From the NCBI GenBank assembly GCA_030429485.1, contig JAUIFD010000007.1:1-43572 (forward strand): a DNA stretch of 43,572 nt. Reading direction: 5' to 3'. The position numbers were made by a program, and so were the translations under genes. Under the pieces are notes generated by a model. It did not search any database. It worked only from the letters and a program-made list of their open reading frames with translations, and was not told the origin of the DNA. Source of the DNA: Phycisphaerae bacterium. Lineage in GTDB: Bacteria > Planctomycetota > Phycisphaerae > Phycisphaerales > UBA1924. Positions 1 through 7,645 of the stretch are shown piece by piece. Within the stretch, counting starts at the first letter, position 1. Every line of letters starts with the position of its first letter.

Positions 1-2218
1 TCCGCACGGCGCGTTCGCGCTTCTTGAGCTGCCCGTCGCGTTCGAGCTTGCGGTCGAAGACCTCGCGCGGCAGATCGCCCTGGCTGGTGAGCCACTTGCG
101 GTAGTGGTTCGCGAAGACGTGCCGCTGATTGGCCCGCGAGTCGTACCCCTGCCCGCGGATCGACATCGGCTTCGCGCCCGTCGCGCCGTAGAGGGGCCCG
201 CGGCTCGCCTCGATCTCCCCGAGCTCCTCATCGCCCATCAGCGTCTCGGCGCCGAGCGTCGGCTCGGTCCCGTCCTGCGCCATGCGCTTCGAGTCGTCGT
301 AGAGCTTCCGCGCCGCCTTATCGCCGAGGTTCGGCACGAGCGTGCGCAGCACCGCCCGGGCCTGGTCGAACGTGTTGACGACCTTGAGCGCGATCTTGCC
401 CGAGAGGGCGATCACCGCGTCGCGCACGTTGAGCAGGTCGAACGCGCCCGATTCGCCCCCGAACTCGCCGCGACCCGCGATGCGTTCTTCGGCGCGCGAG
501 ACCAGCCCCTCGATCGATCGCCGCACGCTGTCCGCGGTGCGCACGCGCTCCGCCCCGGTGAGGAGCCGCTGCGCCTGCTGATCTTGGCGCACCAGGTCAC
601 GGAAGGCCTGGGTGTCCTCCTCGCTCTGCCGGAGCCGTGCTTCCTCGCTCGGCCGGCGTTCGATCACCATGTGCCGCTCGCCGAGCGTGACGACGCCCAG
701 AGGCCCGTCCTCGGGCGTGCGCCGGGCGTTACGAAACTCCGCGAAGGCGTCCGCCTCGGCGCGCGAGCCGAAGACGGGCGTGCCGTCGCCGAGCTTCTCG
801 GAGGGCCGGGGAGGGCCGACGGGTCGATCGACCCGCCCGATCCGCCGGTCGGTCCGCTCGGGCCACGCGTCGGGTAGCGGGTTGATTCGGCTTCCCGTTT
901 CGCCGACAATACCCGTTGGGTCAGTCGGGGCCGTCTCGGGCGTGAAGCTCCGGGGCTTCCCACCGGGAGCATCGGGGCCCTCCGACGATCCAGTCTCCTG
1001 CGCCTGCGCCGGGTCGAAGGCCCCGATCGCGGCCCGCGCCTGCTCCGCATCCGGACGAGGCGCGTCGGAGCCCGTGCGCTCGCGATCAACAAGCGCTCCT
1101 CCCGTCCCGCCGGTCACTTCTACCGCACCGCGTGCGCCTGCGCCCGTGATCGCGCCCACCAGTCCCGCGTATGCCCGATCTGACCATCTGTCGGGGTTGA
1201 GCAGCAGTTCCTTCGCGGTGTCGAGCGTGAGCCCGTTGTCGTACCGGATCAGCTCACGTGCCGCCTCTTCGGCAAACTGTTGTGCAAACTCCTCGCTGAA
1301 CTCCGCCGCACCCGCATACCCCACGCGCCGTGCCGCCGCCATCATTCCGCGCTGCGCAGCGCCCGCGACGACCCGGTTCCCTCCGGGGAGTTTCTCGAGG
1401 ATCCTCGCTCCCGGAAACGCTGAGATCGCAAGGGTGACGCTCCCCACAGTGGCGGCTTCGATCGCGGCCTGGTGTGGGTCCCCTGTTTCGGCGAGTGCTT
1501 CCTGATACGTGTTGCCCGCTGCGGGCAGGGCGCTCGTGCCCGCGAAGACGGCGACCGCCGCGGGTGTGCCCAGCCCCCCCGTGCCCACCGCGAGCCCCGT
1601 CGCCACCGCCAGGTCGGGCACCGCCTCGCCCACGTCCCCGGCGAGCCCGCGCACCCCGCCGGGGGCCGAGCGTGCCGGCGAGACCGCCCCAACTGTGTGA
1701 TGCACACCCTGCGCGTAATCACGCAGGAACTTCGCGAATGGCGTATCGGAAGCGACAAGATCAGCCATGCCGGCGGCGGCCCCCGCGCCAGACGAAATGG
1801 CGCGATACGCCCCGCGCACCACACCGGTCCCGAACTCGCCCGGGATCGACCGATCGGGGCTCGCATCCTGTCCGCGACGAATGTCCGTGGCAGTTGCAAG
1901 CGCACGACCGAGCATCGCTGCTGGCCCGGGTGCTTCGATCTCCGTATCTGCGTCGCCAGCGCTGCCTATCCGTACGGTCGAGTGTGTTTGGTAGGGCTGG
2001 CGCTGTTGGTACCGTTCCCGAGGCGTGTCGAACCCTGGGATCGGGGCGTCGTTGCTCACAGCGGGCGCGGTGGGGGCGGGCGAGGTTGTTCCCTTGATTC
2101 CGTATTCCGCCTCGATCTCCGCGAGCAGCGTGCCGCCACCCTCTGCGTGCTGTACGCCGTACTCCTCTTCAATCTCGCGCAGCAGTGACCCCGTAAGGTC
2201 GGTTCCAATTCTGCTCAT
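1..2218 (-). CDS. Large internal virion / ejection-type protein, N-terminal 739 residues (runs off left edge)
   Basis: The gene starts at ATG 2218 and stays open to base 1. If the window ends are joined, the frame continues at 43570 and stops at 42842, giving 982 residues. The N-terminus has two copies of a short acidic helix (LLREIEEEYG and LLAEIEAEYG). A Gly/Ala-rich, partly hydrophobic stretch follows around residues 110-250 (for example LAVATGLAVGTGG), then long charged helical regions. Such large, helical, Ala-rich proteins near the end of a podovirus virion module are usually ejected internal core proteins that help DNA cross the cell envelope. It lies directly downstream of a small virion gene (2241-2753). 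No enzymatic domain such as a lytic transglycosylase was recognised. The role is inferred from size, composition and position. Confidence 0.75.
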   Translation of the reverse strand, partial: MSRIGTDLTGSLLREIEEEYGVQHAEGGGTLLAEIEAEYGIKGTTSPAPTAPAVSNDAPIPGFDTPRERYQQRQPYQTHSTVRIGSAGDADTEIEAPGPAAMLGRALATATDIRRGQDASPDRSIPGEFGTGVVRGAYRAISSGAGAAAGMADLVASDTPFAKFLRDYAQGVHHTVGAVSPARSAPGGVRGLAGDVGEAVPDLAVATGLAVGTGGLGTPAAVAVFAGTSALPAAGNTYQEALAETGDPHQAAIEAATVGSVTLAISAFPGARILEKLPGGNRVVAGAAQRGMMAAARRVGYAGAAEFSEEFAQQFAEEAARELIRYDNGLTLDTAKELLLNPDRWSDRAYAGLVGAITGAGARGAVEVTGGTGGALVDRERTGSDAPRPDAEQARAAIGAFDPAQAQETGSSEGPDAPGGKPRSFTPETAPTDPTGIVGETGSRINPLPDAWPERTDRRIGRVDRPVGPPRPSEKLGDGTPVFGSRAEADAFAEFRNARRTPEDGPLGVVTLGERHMVIERRPSEEARLRQSEEDTQAFRDLVRQDQQAQRLLTGAERVRTADSVRRSIEGLVSRAEERIAGRGEFGGESGAFDLLNVRDAVIALSGKIALKVVNTFDQARAVLRTLVPNLGDKAARKLYDDSKRMAQDGTEPTLGAETLMGDEELGEIEASRGPLYGATGAKPMSIRGQGYDSRANQRHVFANHYRKWLTSQGDLPREVFDRKLERDGQLKKRERAVR

Positions 2219-2240
2219 GGCTTCGTGCCTCCGTGCCTGC

Positions 2241-2753
2241 TCAGTTGAGCACCCAAACCTCAACGGTCACGCTTTCGGTCGTGCTCGGGTTGTTCGCCGC
2301 CACGCCGTACACCTTCGCGTCCTCGCTTGCCCCGTCGGTGAGCACCGTCGGCAGCCCCGCGCTCTCCCCCGCGTCGGTCGCGAGCGTCGCGTGGATGCGC
2401 GCCTCGTCCGTGTTCATCAGCCACGGCGTCTTGCACGAGAGATCAAACTCGCGCCAGCGCACGTCGTTGCCCGACGGGGTCAGGTCCGAGGCGCTCGTCG
2501 GCGTGTCCACCTTGTACGCGCAGTGCAGGTAGCCGTCCCCCGGGATGCGCAGGGCGAGCAGCTCGAAGTCCCGCTGGTCCAGGTAATCCCAGAGCAGCAC
2601 GGTGTCCTCGGGGGCGATCGTGACGGTCCGCAGCAGTCTCCCGGTGCCCGGGAGCGTGAGGCTGGCGACGGGCTCCGAGAGCTTGCCGAGCCGTTCGGTC
2701 TTCCCGTCCAAGGTGTGAAACGCGGCGAAGTAGGCGTCGAGTCGGGCGGTCAT
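2241..2753 (-). CDS. Predicted virion protein, 170 aa
   Basis: An unrecognised protein with a beta-rich look (TVTIAPEDTVLLWDYL, then LSCKTPWLMNTDEARIHATL) and no signal peptide or membrane segment. ATG 2753 is preceded by a good Shine-Dalgarno sequence (CGGAGG). It is the first minus-strand gene after the plus-strand membrane cassette and lies 22 bases upstream of the large ejection-type gene, so the two probably share a transcript. Composition resembles the other small structural proteins in the tail cluster (6409-6846 and 12527-13147). A minor tail or head component is the likeliest role, inferred only from position. Confidence 0.7.
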   Translation of the reverse strand: MTARLDAYFAAFHTLDGKTERLGKLSEPVASLTLPGTGRLLRTVTIAPEDTVLLWDYLDQRDFELLALRIPGDGYLHCAYKVDTPTSASDLTPSGNDVRWREFDLSCKTPWLMNTDEARIHATLATDAGESAGLPTVLTDGASEDAKVYGVAANNPSTTESVTVEVWVLN

Positions 2754-2801
2754 GGGGCGGCCTCCGAGAGGTGTGGCGAGGGGGGTGGGGGCAGATTGGG
2801 C

Positions 2802-2831
2802 TTGATTCGGTCAATTCCCGTCGTGTACGGT
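2802..2831 (+). promoter_or_regulatory. Possible sigma70-type promoter for the plus-strand cassette
   Basis: The 98-base gap between the divergent genes starting at 2753 (minus) and 2852 (plus) contains TTGATT (2802-2807) and TACGGT (2826-2831) separated by 18 bases. The -35 matches well; the -10 is weak (3 of 6). It would read toward the three membrane-protein genes. Confidence 0.25.
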
Positions 2832-2851
2832 GATCGCTCGGACGCGAGGGC

Positions 2852-3244
2852 GTGCGTCCGCCGACCGGTCAGAGGACGACCCGGGATTCGGTGGTGGATT
2901 ACGTGCTGGCGGTGTGGGGCTTCCTGTTCTACAGCTGGTATTCACATGGCATCGCGAAACACAGCGTCTTCCACTCGATGTGGCATTGGTATCAGAAGCG
3001 CGGCACTTGGCCGAGGCCTTACTACGTCCTTGCCTACCTCGCGTTCCACGCCGGGGTTGTGAGTGCCGCGACGGCCGGGCTGCTCATCCTCGGTCGCCCG
3101 GAGGGCTTCTTGAAGTGGTGGCCGATCTGCCTCGTCGCCGGCGTCCCTGGCACGTTCTGGGGCTTCATCGGTGGGCGCGTGTGGTTCGAGAATGCCCTCG
3201 CCCACGAGCTTCGCGAACAACAGCAACCGTCGGAGGGTGCCTGA
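2852..3244 (+). CDS. Small multi-pass membrane protein A of plus-strand cassette, 130 aa
   Basis: An aromatic-rich hydrophobic protein with about three membrane segments: around residues 15-30 (VDYVLAVWGFLFYSWY), 55-80 (YVLAYLAFHAGVVSAATAGL) and 90-110 (WPICLVAGVPGTFWGFIGG). The C-terminus is charged. GTG at 2852 gives the longest form; GTG at 2891 or 2894 would start just before the first membrane segment, and neither choice has a strong Shine-Dalgarno. It is directly followed by the next cassette gene (stop TGA then ATG with no gap). It is one of only three plus-strand genes in a minus-strand phage, so it may be an accessory lysogenic-conversion or superinfection-exclusion gene, or part of lysis. 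The family is unknown. Confidence 0.65.
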   Translation: MRPPTGQRTTRDSVVDYVLAVWGFLFYSWYSHGIAKHSVFHSMWHWYQKRGTWPRPYYVLAYLAFHAGVVSAATAGLLILGRPEGFLKWWPICLVAGVPGTFWGFIGGRVWFENALAHELREQQQPSEGA

Positions 3245-3664
3245 ATGGGGTGGTTGCTGTTCCTCACGCTGCCGCTTGTGCTTCTTGCCTCGCACCGCAT
3301 TGCGATGATCTTCTCCGGCGGGCGTGTCTTTGGCATCGCTCGCAATACTCCGGTCGCGCCCCTTGCCGGGCACGTTGCGGCGCACGTCGTGTTTCAACTC
3401 ATCCTGGCTGCACTGGTATCGTGGTTCTTGAGTTGGCAGACCTCGATCTCGTTCCGGTGGTTCATGCTTATCCTGCCTCTCGTGCTTGCCTGGCCCGCAA
3501 TCCGCGGCGCGCAGATCGGCACCACGATGATGCGCATCCGGGTCAGACTCCTCTGGGAGACTGATCCCGAAACCGCGTATCGCCTCGGCTTGTCTTCTGT
3601 GGTGCGTGACCAGGATGTAATCGACACATTTGCCAACGAGTTCCGTCTCAGGGAGGATCCATGA
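3245..3664 (+). CDS. Membrane protein B of plus-strand cassette, 139 aa
   Basis: Three hydrophobic segments are visible: residues 2-16 (GWLLFLTLPLVLLAS), about 40-62 (GHVAAHVVFQLILAALVSWF) and about 70-85 (FRWFMLILPLVLAWPA). A soluble, charged C-terminal tail ends in DTFANEFRLREDP. ATG 3245 immediately follows the stop of the upstream gene, and its own stop overlaps the next ATG (ATGA). The three genes therefore form one translationally coupled operon. No known family was recognised. Confidence 0.7.
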   Translation: MGWLLFLTLPLVLLASHRIAMIFSGGRVFGIARNTPVAPLAGHVAAHVVFQLILAALVSWFLSWQTSISFRWFMLILPLVLAWPAIRGAQIGTTMMRIRVRLLWETDPETAYRLGLSSVVRDQDVIDTFANEFRLREDP

Positions 3665-4542
3665 CCGCTGCAGCTTTCCGTCGCCTCTCCCTCGCCCTCG
3701 GCGTGATGCTCGTTGTGGCTGGATGGGGCACGCGATCGTGGATTCACGAGAATCGAGCTGACGGGCGCGGCGAGGCGTGGGATGAGTGGCAATACGGCAC
3801 GACAAAGCCCAGCAGCGATCTTGTCGAGAATCTCCTCGCCGAAATCGAGCACGAGCACGGCGTTGGTCCTGCACCAATACCGCCTGTACGGAGTTGGTTG
3901 CCGCATCGCGAGCTCTACGCATGGTCGTTTCTTGCCTTGGCGCTGGCATCATCGTTCTATCAATCCGGCCTCTTGCAGACGTCGGATCAGCTCTTCCTTC
4001 ACGCGCTTCTTGAGTGCCGGATTCGCATTGATTTCGGCATCGGTCATTCCTGGCGCGAGTTCAGATATCACCGCTGCTCCAATTCGGGTCGCGACGGTGT
4101 CTGTTTGCAATGTCCTAGTCGGCTGCGATTCTTCTTCAGTTCCGCCGAGCAACGTGTCCTGGTACTTCCTCTTGACCGTTTCGAGTTCCTGCTCCAAGTC
4201 TTCTGCAGCCTGCTTTGCGTTGGTTCGCATCTCATCACCTGCGCTCGGCTCCGATGCCAATCGCTCAACCACGTTGCGAGCAGACTTCAGCGCCGCCCTC
4301 GCATCCTCGATCTCGTCCGACAGCAACATCAGCCGCGCCTCGCGCATCTGCCGCTGGTCGCGTGTCACGAGTTCGATGTCGGAATCGGTGATGCGGTCGC
4401 CGGCCTCGAAGCGCAATGCCATGAGCTGATACGCCGGGTGGCTCTTCGGGTCGGCGATCCCCATGCCACCGAGGAGCTTCGCGGCACGCTCGGTCGCCTG
4501 CTCGATCGGCATGCCGGCGCCAGGCCCGCTCGTGGCCTGTGA
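3661..4542 (+). CDS. Membrane-anchored protein C of plus-strand cassette; 3' end uncertain
   Basis: It starts at ATG 3661 with a strong Shine-Dalgarno (AGGGAGG) and overlaps the upstream stop by 4 bases. Residues 8-22 (LSLALGVMLVVAGWG) form a membrane anchor. An acidic linker containing LLAEIEHEHGVG follows, then a second hydrophobic stretch near residues 85-100. From about 3949 the frame runs antisense to the end of a convincing minus-strand gene, and no in-frame stop occurs until 4542. The last 190 or so residues are therefore probably not natural sequence. A +1-type frame change near 3910 would instead give a C-terminal membrane helix (SCLGAGIIVLSI) ending at 4013. A lost stop, frameshift or sequencing error is suspected. 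Confidence 0.45.
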   Translation: MTAAAFRRLSLALGVMLVVAGWGTRSWIHENRADGRGEAWDEWQYGTTKPSSDLVENLLAEIEHEHGVGPAPIPPVRSWLPHRELYAWSFLALALASSFYQSGLLQTSDQLFLHALLECRIRIDFGIGHSWREFRYHRCSNSGRDGVCLQCPSRLRFFFSSAEQRVLVLPLDRFEFLLQVFCSLLCVGSHLITCARLRCQSLNHVASRLQRRPRILDLVRQQHQPRLAHLPLVACHEFDVGIGDAVAGLEAQCHELIRRVALRVGDPHATEELRGTLGRLLDRHAGARPARGL

Positions 4543-5313
4543 GGGCAGCGTCGGGATGCGCCCGGTCTGTCCCGCGAGCGTCGCCGCCGCGCCCGCCTGC
4601 TCGGGGCTGAGCCCGTAGAGCGTCGCGAGCGCACCCGCGTCCACGCTCAGCGGCGGTTCCGGCGGGGGCGGGAACATGCGCTTGAGCAGCTCCGCCTGCG
4701 ACGTCGCCGGCAGGCGCATGTCGGGGTCCGCGAGCCCCTCGGCCACGAGGTACTCGTTGATCTGCTCCCGGCTCATCCCGATCTCATCGAGCTGCTCGGT
4801 GAGCCGCTCGCGCCGCTGGATGCGCGCCGCCCGTTTCTGGATTTCGGCGCGCGTCTCCATCTCGTGCTCGAACGCGAGGATCTGCGCATCGCGGCGGGCG
4901 CTCATCGTCTCGCGGATGAGCTGGGTCTGCATCGCCGTGGGGAGCTGCTCGAAGACGTGCGGGGCGATGCCGTCGAAGCTCGGAGCCGGAGGGGGCGCAA
5001 GACCGGCGAGCGACACAAGGTCCTGCGCACCCGGCTCCTGACCTCCACCTCCTGCCATTGAAGGCATCGCGGGCATCTGCGGGGCGAGGGGTGGGGCGGC
5101 GATGAGCCCCGCGCTGCGCGCCAGTTCCGCGAGCGCCGTCCGCTGCGCCTTCTCGCGGATCACCGCGTCCTGGTACTCCTGCTGTCGCGCCGCGAAGGCC
5201 TGCTCTTCGAGTTGCTGCTGATGCTCGAAGAGGTCCTGGCGCCGCCGCGCGATCCCGATCTGCGCGCCGCCGAGAAACGAGTTGGCGAGCGAGCTGGTGT
5301 CAAAGACGCTCAT
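3949..5313 (-). CDS. Internal virion protein, coiled-coil rich, 454 aa
   Basis: ATG 5313 overlaps the upstream stop (TGATG) and has a strong Shine-Dalgarno (GGAGGAG). Residues 20-60 are a Gln/Glu-rich coil (RRRQDLFEHQQQLEEQAF). A Pro/Gly-rich linker follows at about 75-120, then long charged helices (about 125-190 and 310-400, for example ELETVKRKYQ). It lies after a Gln/Ala-rich partner (5313-6407), an arrangement typical of podovirus internal core proteins that are packaged in the head and ejected. No enzyme motif is seen. The 3' end is overlapped on the opposite strand by the plus-strand cassette. Confidence 0.75.
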   Translation of the reverse strand: MSVFDTSSLANSFLGGAQIGIARRRQDLFEHQQQLEEQAFAARQQEYQDAVIREKAQRTALAELARSAGLIAAPPLAPQMPAMPSMAGGGGQEPGAQDLVSLAGLAPPPAPSFDGIAPHVFEQLPTAMQTQLIRETMSARRDAQILAFEHEMETRAEIQKRAARIQRRERLTEQLDEIGMSREQINEYLVAEGLADPDMRLPATSQAELLKRMFPPPPEPPLSVDAGALATLYGLSPEQAGAAATLAGQTGRIPTLPSQATSGPGAGMPIEQATERAAKLLGGMGIADPKSHPAYQLMALRFEAGDRITDSDIELVTRDQRQMREARLMLLSDEIEDARAALKSARNVVERLASEPSAGDEMRTNAKQAAEDLEQELETVKRKYQDTLLGGTEEESQPTRTLQTDTVATRIGAAVISELAPGMTDAEINANPALKKRVKEELIRRLQEAGLIER

Positions 5314-6407
5314 CAGTTGCTCCTCCGGTTGCTCCACAGGTCCATCAGGCTCATCCCCGCGATCGACGCCCCGAGGTTCCCGATGCTGCTCGCCGCCGTG
5401 CCCACGCCCGACACGCCCGGGTAGAAGGCGCTCGTGTTCTGCCCGAGCCACGGGTTGGCGACCGCGCTCGTCTGCACGCCCAGCGCCGCCGCGAGCGGGA
5501 GCTGGCTGAGCTGCGCCTGCCGATCGATCGCGGCGAAGTCGTACCCGGCGCGCTGCGAGGCGAGCCCCGCGGCGGTCTGCGCCCCCTGCGTGCCCAGTCG
5601 CTCGGCCTGCCCGATGGCGCTCTGGAACAGGCCCGCCTGGAGCCCGGCGCGGTTGGTGAAGAGCCGCTCGCCCAGGTCCGAGAGCCGGTTCCGCTGGTCG
5701 ACCTTCTGGAGTGTCGTGAACTCGCCGAGGTCCGCGAGCTGGTTCTGCTCCACCTCCGCCGCCTGCCTCGCGTTCGATGCGGTCTGGTTCGCGGCGATCG
5801 TGGTGCCGCCGAAGCCCGCGGCGGCGAGCTGCGATCGCGTCTGCGCATCGAGCTCGTCGCGCAGCTTGCCCGCGTCGCGTCGGATGATCGCCTCACGGTC
5901 ACGCCCGAAGCCCGAGAGCTCGGCGAGTCCCTTCTGCGCGTTGGTGGTCACGCCGGCGGCGCCGCGGTCGTAGCTCGCGAGCGTGGCGTCGGAGCCCGCC
6001 TTCATGCGTGCGTTGAGGTTGCCCGCGAGCCCGCCGTAGAGGTCCGCCAGGCCCGCGGTGCTCGCGTCGAATCGTCCCATCGCCGCGGTCTGCGCAGACG
6101 CCGCGGCCGGCGCGATCCCCGCATAGAGGTCGTACAGACTCCCGCCCGTGCTCGCGTTGAACCGACCCGCCGCCGCGGCCTGCTCTTCGGGGCTCGTGAG
6201 GTTGCCATACATCTCGCTCGCGAGGCGCAGGTCGTTGTACCGGTCGTTGCCCCAGAACAGGTTGTTGAGCGACGCCGCGGCGTTGTCGGTGCGCTTGTCG
6301 TACCAGTCCCGCGCCTGCCGCGCGGCGCGGTTCGCGCTCTGCCCGCCGAGGATGCTGCCCGCGCCCGAGAGCGCCGCCGAACCACCGAGAAGTGCGAACT
6401 GGCTCAT
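5313..6407 (-). CDS. Internal virion / tail-associated protein, 364 aa
   Basis: The N-terminus is small-residue rich and weakly hydrophobic (SQFALLGGSAALSGAGSILG), followed by Ala/Gln/Arg-rich helices throughout (for example AGFGGTTIAANQTASNARQA). This style, a Gly/Ala N-terminus, long amphipathic helices and a flexible C-terminus, is common in T7 gp14-like and related DNA-ejection proteins. ATG 6407 lies next to the stop of the upstream 145-aa gene, and the stop overlaps the start of the following internal protein, so the block is translationally coupled. The functional call rests on composition and position. Confidence 0.75.
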   Translation of the reverse strand: MSQFALLGGSAALSGAGSILGGQSANRAARQARDWYDKRTDNAAASLNNLFWGNDRYNDLRLASEMYGNLTSPEEQAAAAGRFNASTGGSLYDLYAGIAPAAASAQTAAMGRFDASTAGLADLYGGLAGNLNARMKAGSDATLASYDRGAAGVTTNAQKGLAELSGFGRDREAIIRRDAGKLRDELDAQTRSQLAAAGFGGTTIAANQTASNARQAAEVEQNQLADLGEFTTLQKVDQRNRLSDLGERLFTNRAGLQAGLFQSAIGQAERLGTQGAQTAAGLASQRAGYDFAAIDRQAQLSQLPLAAALGVQTSAVANPWLGQNTSAFYPGVSGVGTAASSIGNLGASIAGMSLMDLWSNRRSN

Positions 6408-6408
6408 G

Positions 6409-6846
6409 TCATGCGCTCCATTCGAATGCGGCGGAGACCGCCCGGTCGTGCGTGAGGGCGTGCACGTACCGCGTGCCCGCCCCGGTGACTTCGATGTCGA
6501 GCGTCACCTTGCCCGCGGCGTCGGTGAGCAGCTCGTACGCCTGGTTGCTCGCGATCGTCGCGAGCGTGTACCCGTCGACGACCGTCACCGTCTGCGTGCC
6601 TGCGGGGTCGCCCTGCGCCGTCGTCGAGACCCACACGAGCACGCGCTGCCGGCCCGTGCGGTTGCGCTGGATGCGGTCGCGGAGCTGCACCGTGACGCGC
6701 CGCACATCGCTTGCCTCAACGCCCGCGCTGATCTTCGGCTCGGCGAGCGGGCGGTCGATCAACGCGCTCAGCTCGTTGCCCCACTGCGCGAGCGTGTCGG
6801 GCGCGATCACGTCGGGCATGTGCACGATGAGCCCGGGCTCAGCCAT
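6409..6846 (-). CDS. Predicted small structural protein, 145 aa
   Basis: A beta-rich protein with alternating hydrophobic residues (RVLVWVSTTAQ, TVTVVDGYTLATIA, KVTLDIEVTGAGT). ATG 6846 overlaps the end of the glycosyltransferase gene by 8 bases, with a G-rich Shine-Dalgarno region. It has no recognised domain, signal or membrane segment. It sits between the glycosyltransferase and the internal virion proteins, so a minor tail or fibre-attachment protein is plausible. Confidence 0.7.
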   Translation of the reverse strand: MAEPGLIVHMPDVIAPDTLAQWGNELSALIDRPLAEPKISAGVEASDVRRVTVQLRDRIQRNRTGRQRVLVWVSTTAQGDPAGTQTVTVVDGYTLATIASNQAYELLTDAAGKVTLDIEVTGAGTRYVHALTHDRAVSAAFEWSA

Positions 6847-7642
6847 CCCCCACCTCCCCCACCCCCTCCATCACCTCTCGCACCAGCGAGGGCGCGAAGG
6901 GCGGCGGCGGGCGACGTTTCACCCGCTTGTACCAGGTGCCCGCGAAGTGGTGATTGCCGTACGCCGAATCGGGCCACCGCTCCACCTGGTCACCGTCGAA
7001 GTGCGGCGCGAGCGGGCTGAACATCGGCCACGGAAACACCACCCCCCCGGGCACCCGCTTGGGGTCGAAGAGCTGCTGGTGATACCCGGGCCCGACGATC
7101 GAGCACGGGTTGATCGGTCCCTTGCGCGCCCCGCCGGCGATCTCGTGGCTGAGCTGCTCGATCCGGTTCGGGATCGCGCGCACCATGTTCCAGAGCACCG
7201 GGTGATTCGCGCGGGCGCCGAACATGTAGTTGCCCGGCACGCCGCCGAACTCGCCCTGCCCGATCTCCTCGCAGGTGAAGAGGTCAACTCCCTCGAGCAG
7301 CGACCCGAAGTCCTCAAAGACCTCCACGTCGAGGTCCGCGTACACCCCGCCGAGCTGCGCAACGAGCTCGAGGCGGAGCACGTCCGACACGAACGCGTGC
7401 CGGCACTTCTCGCAGGTCATCAGCGCACGCCCGCGGTCGAGGCAGTGCGCGCTGATCACCGGCGGCAGCTCGCACACCTCCCACGGCCCGCGCGAGATTC
7501 GCTCGGGGTGCTCCGCCCAGAGCACGAGCTCCCACCCCACCCCATCCGCCATCACGCGCCGGAACGACTCCGCCCAGGCCCGGCACTTCTCGGGCACGTC
7601 GTTCGGCCCGACCCAGACCTGGTGAATGGTGCGAGGGATCAT
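6839..7642 (-). CDS. GT32-like (OCH1/Gly_transf_sug type) glycosyltransferase, 267 aa
   Basis: It starts with IPRTIHQVWVG, the hallmark N-terminal strand of DXD sugar-transferase (OCH1-like) proteins. The metal-binding DXD is in LGGVYADLDVEV, with Asp103 and Asp105. The region between, which ends in SDVLRLELVAQLGG, also matches the family pattern. It would transfer a hexose from a nucleotide-sugar in the cytoplasm. It lies inside the virion gene cluster directly after the nozzle gene, so it may glycosylate a virion protein or modify host surface glycans. Four Cys residues (residues 57, 67, 77 and 80) are unusual for the family. Length fits a minimal catalytic domain. Confidence 0.8.
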   Translation of the reverse strand: MIPRTIHQVWVGPNDVPEKCRAWAESFRRVMADGVGWELVLWAEHPERISRGPWEVCELPPVISAHCLDRGRALMTCEKCRHAFVSDVLRLELVAQLGGVYADLDVEVFEDFGSLLEGVDLFTCEEIGQGEFGGVPGNYMFGARANHPVLWNMVRAIPNRIEQLSHEIAGGARKGPINPCSIVGPGYHQQLFDPKRVPGGVVFPWPMFSPLAPHFDGDQVERWPDSAYGNHHFAGTWYKRVKRRPPPPFAPSLVREVMEGVGEVGDG

Positions 7643-7645
7643 GCC

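Noticed and set aside
2942-3952. Minus-strand frame opposite the three membrane genes, which would make the genome fully unidirectional
   Set aside because: It is polar, Arg-rich and lacks a ribosome site, while the plus strand gives coherent membrane helices with coupled starts.
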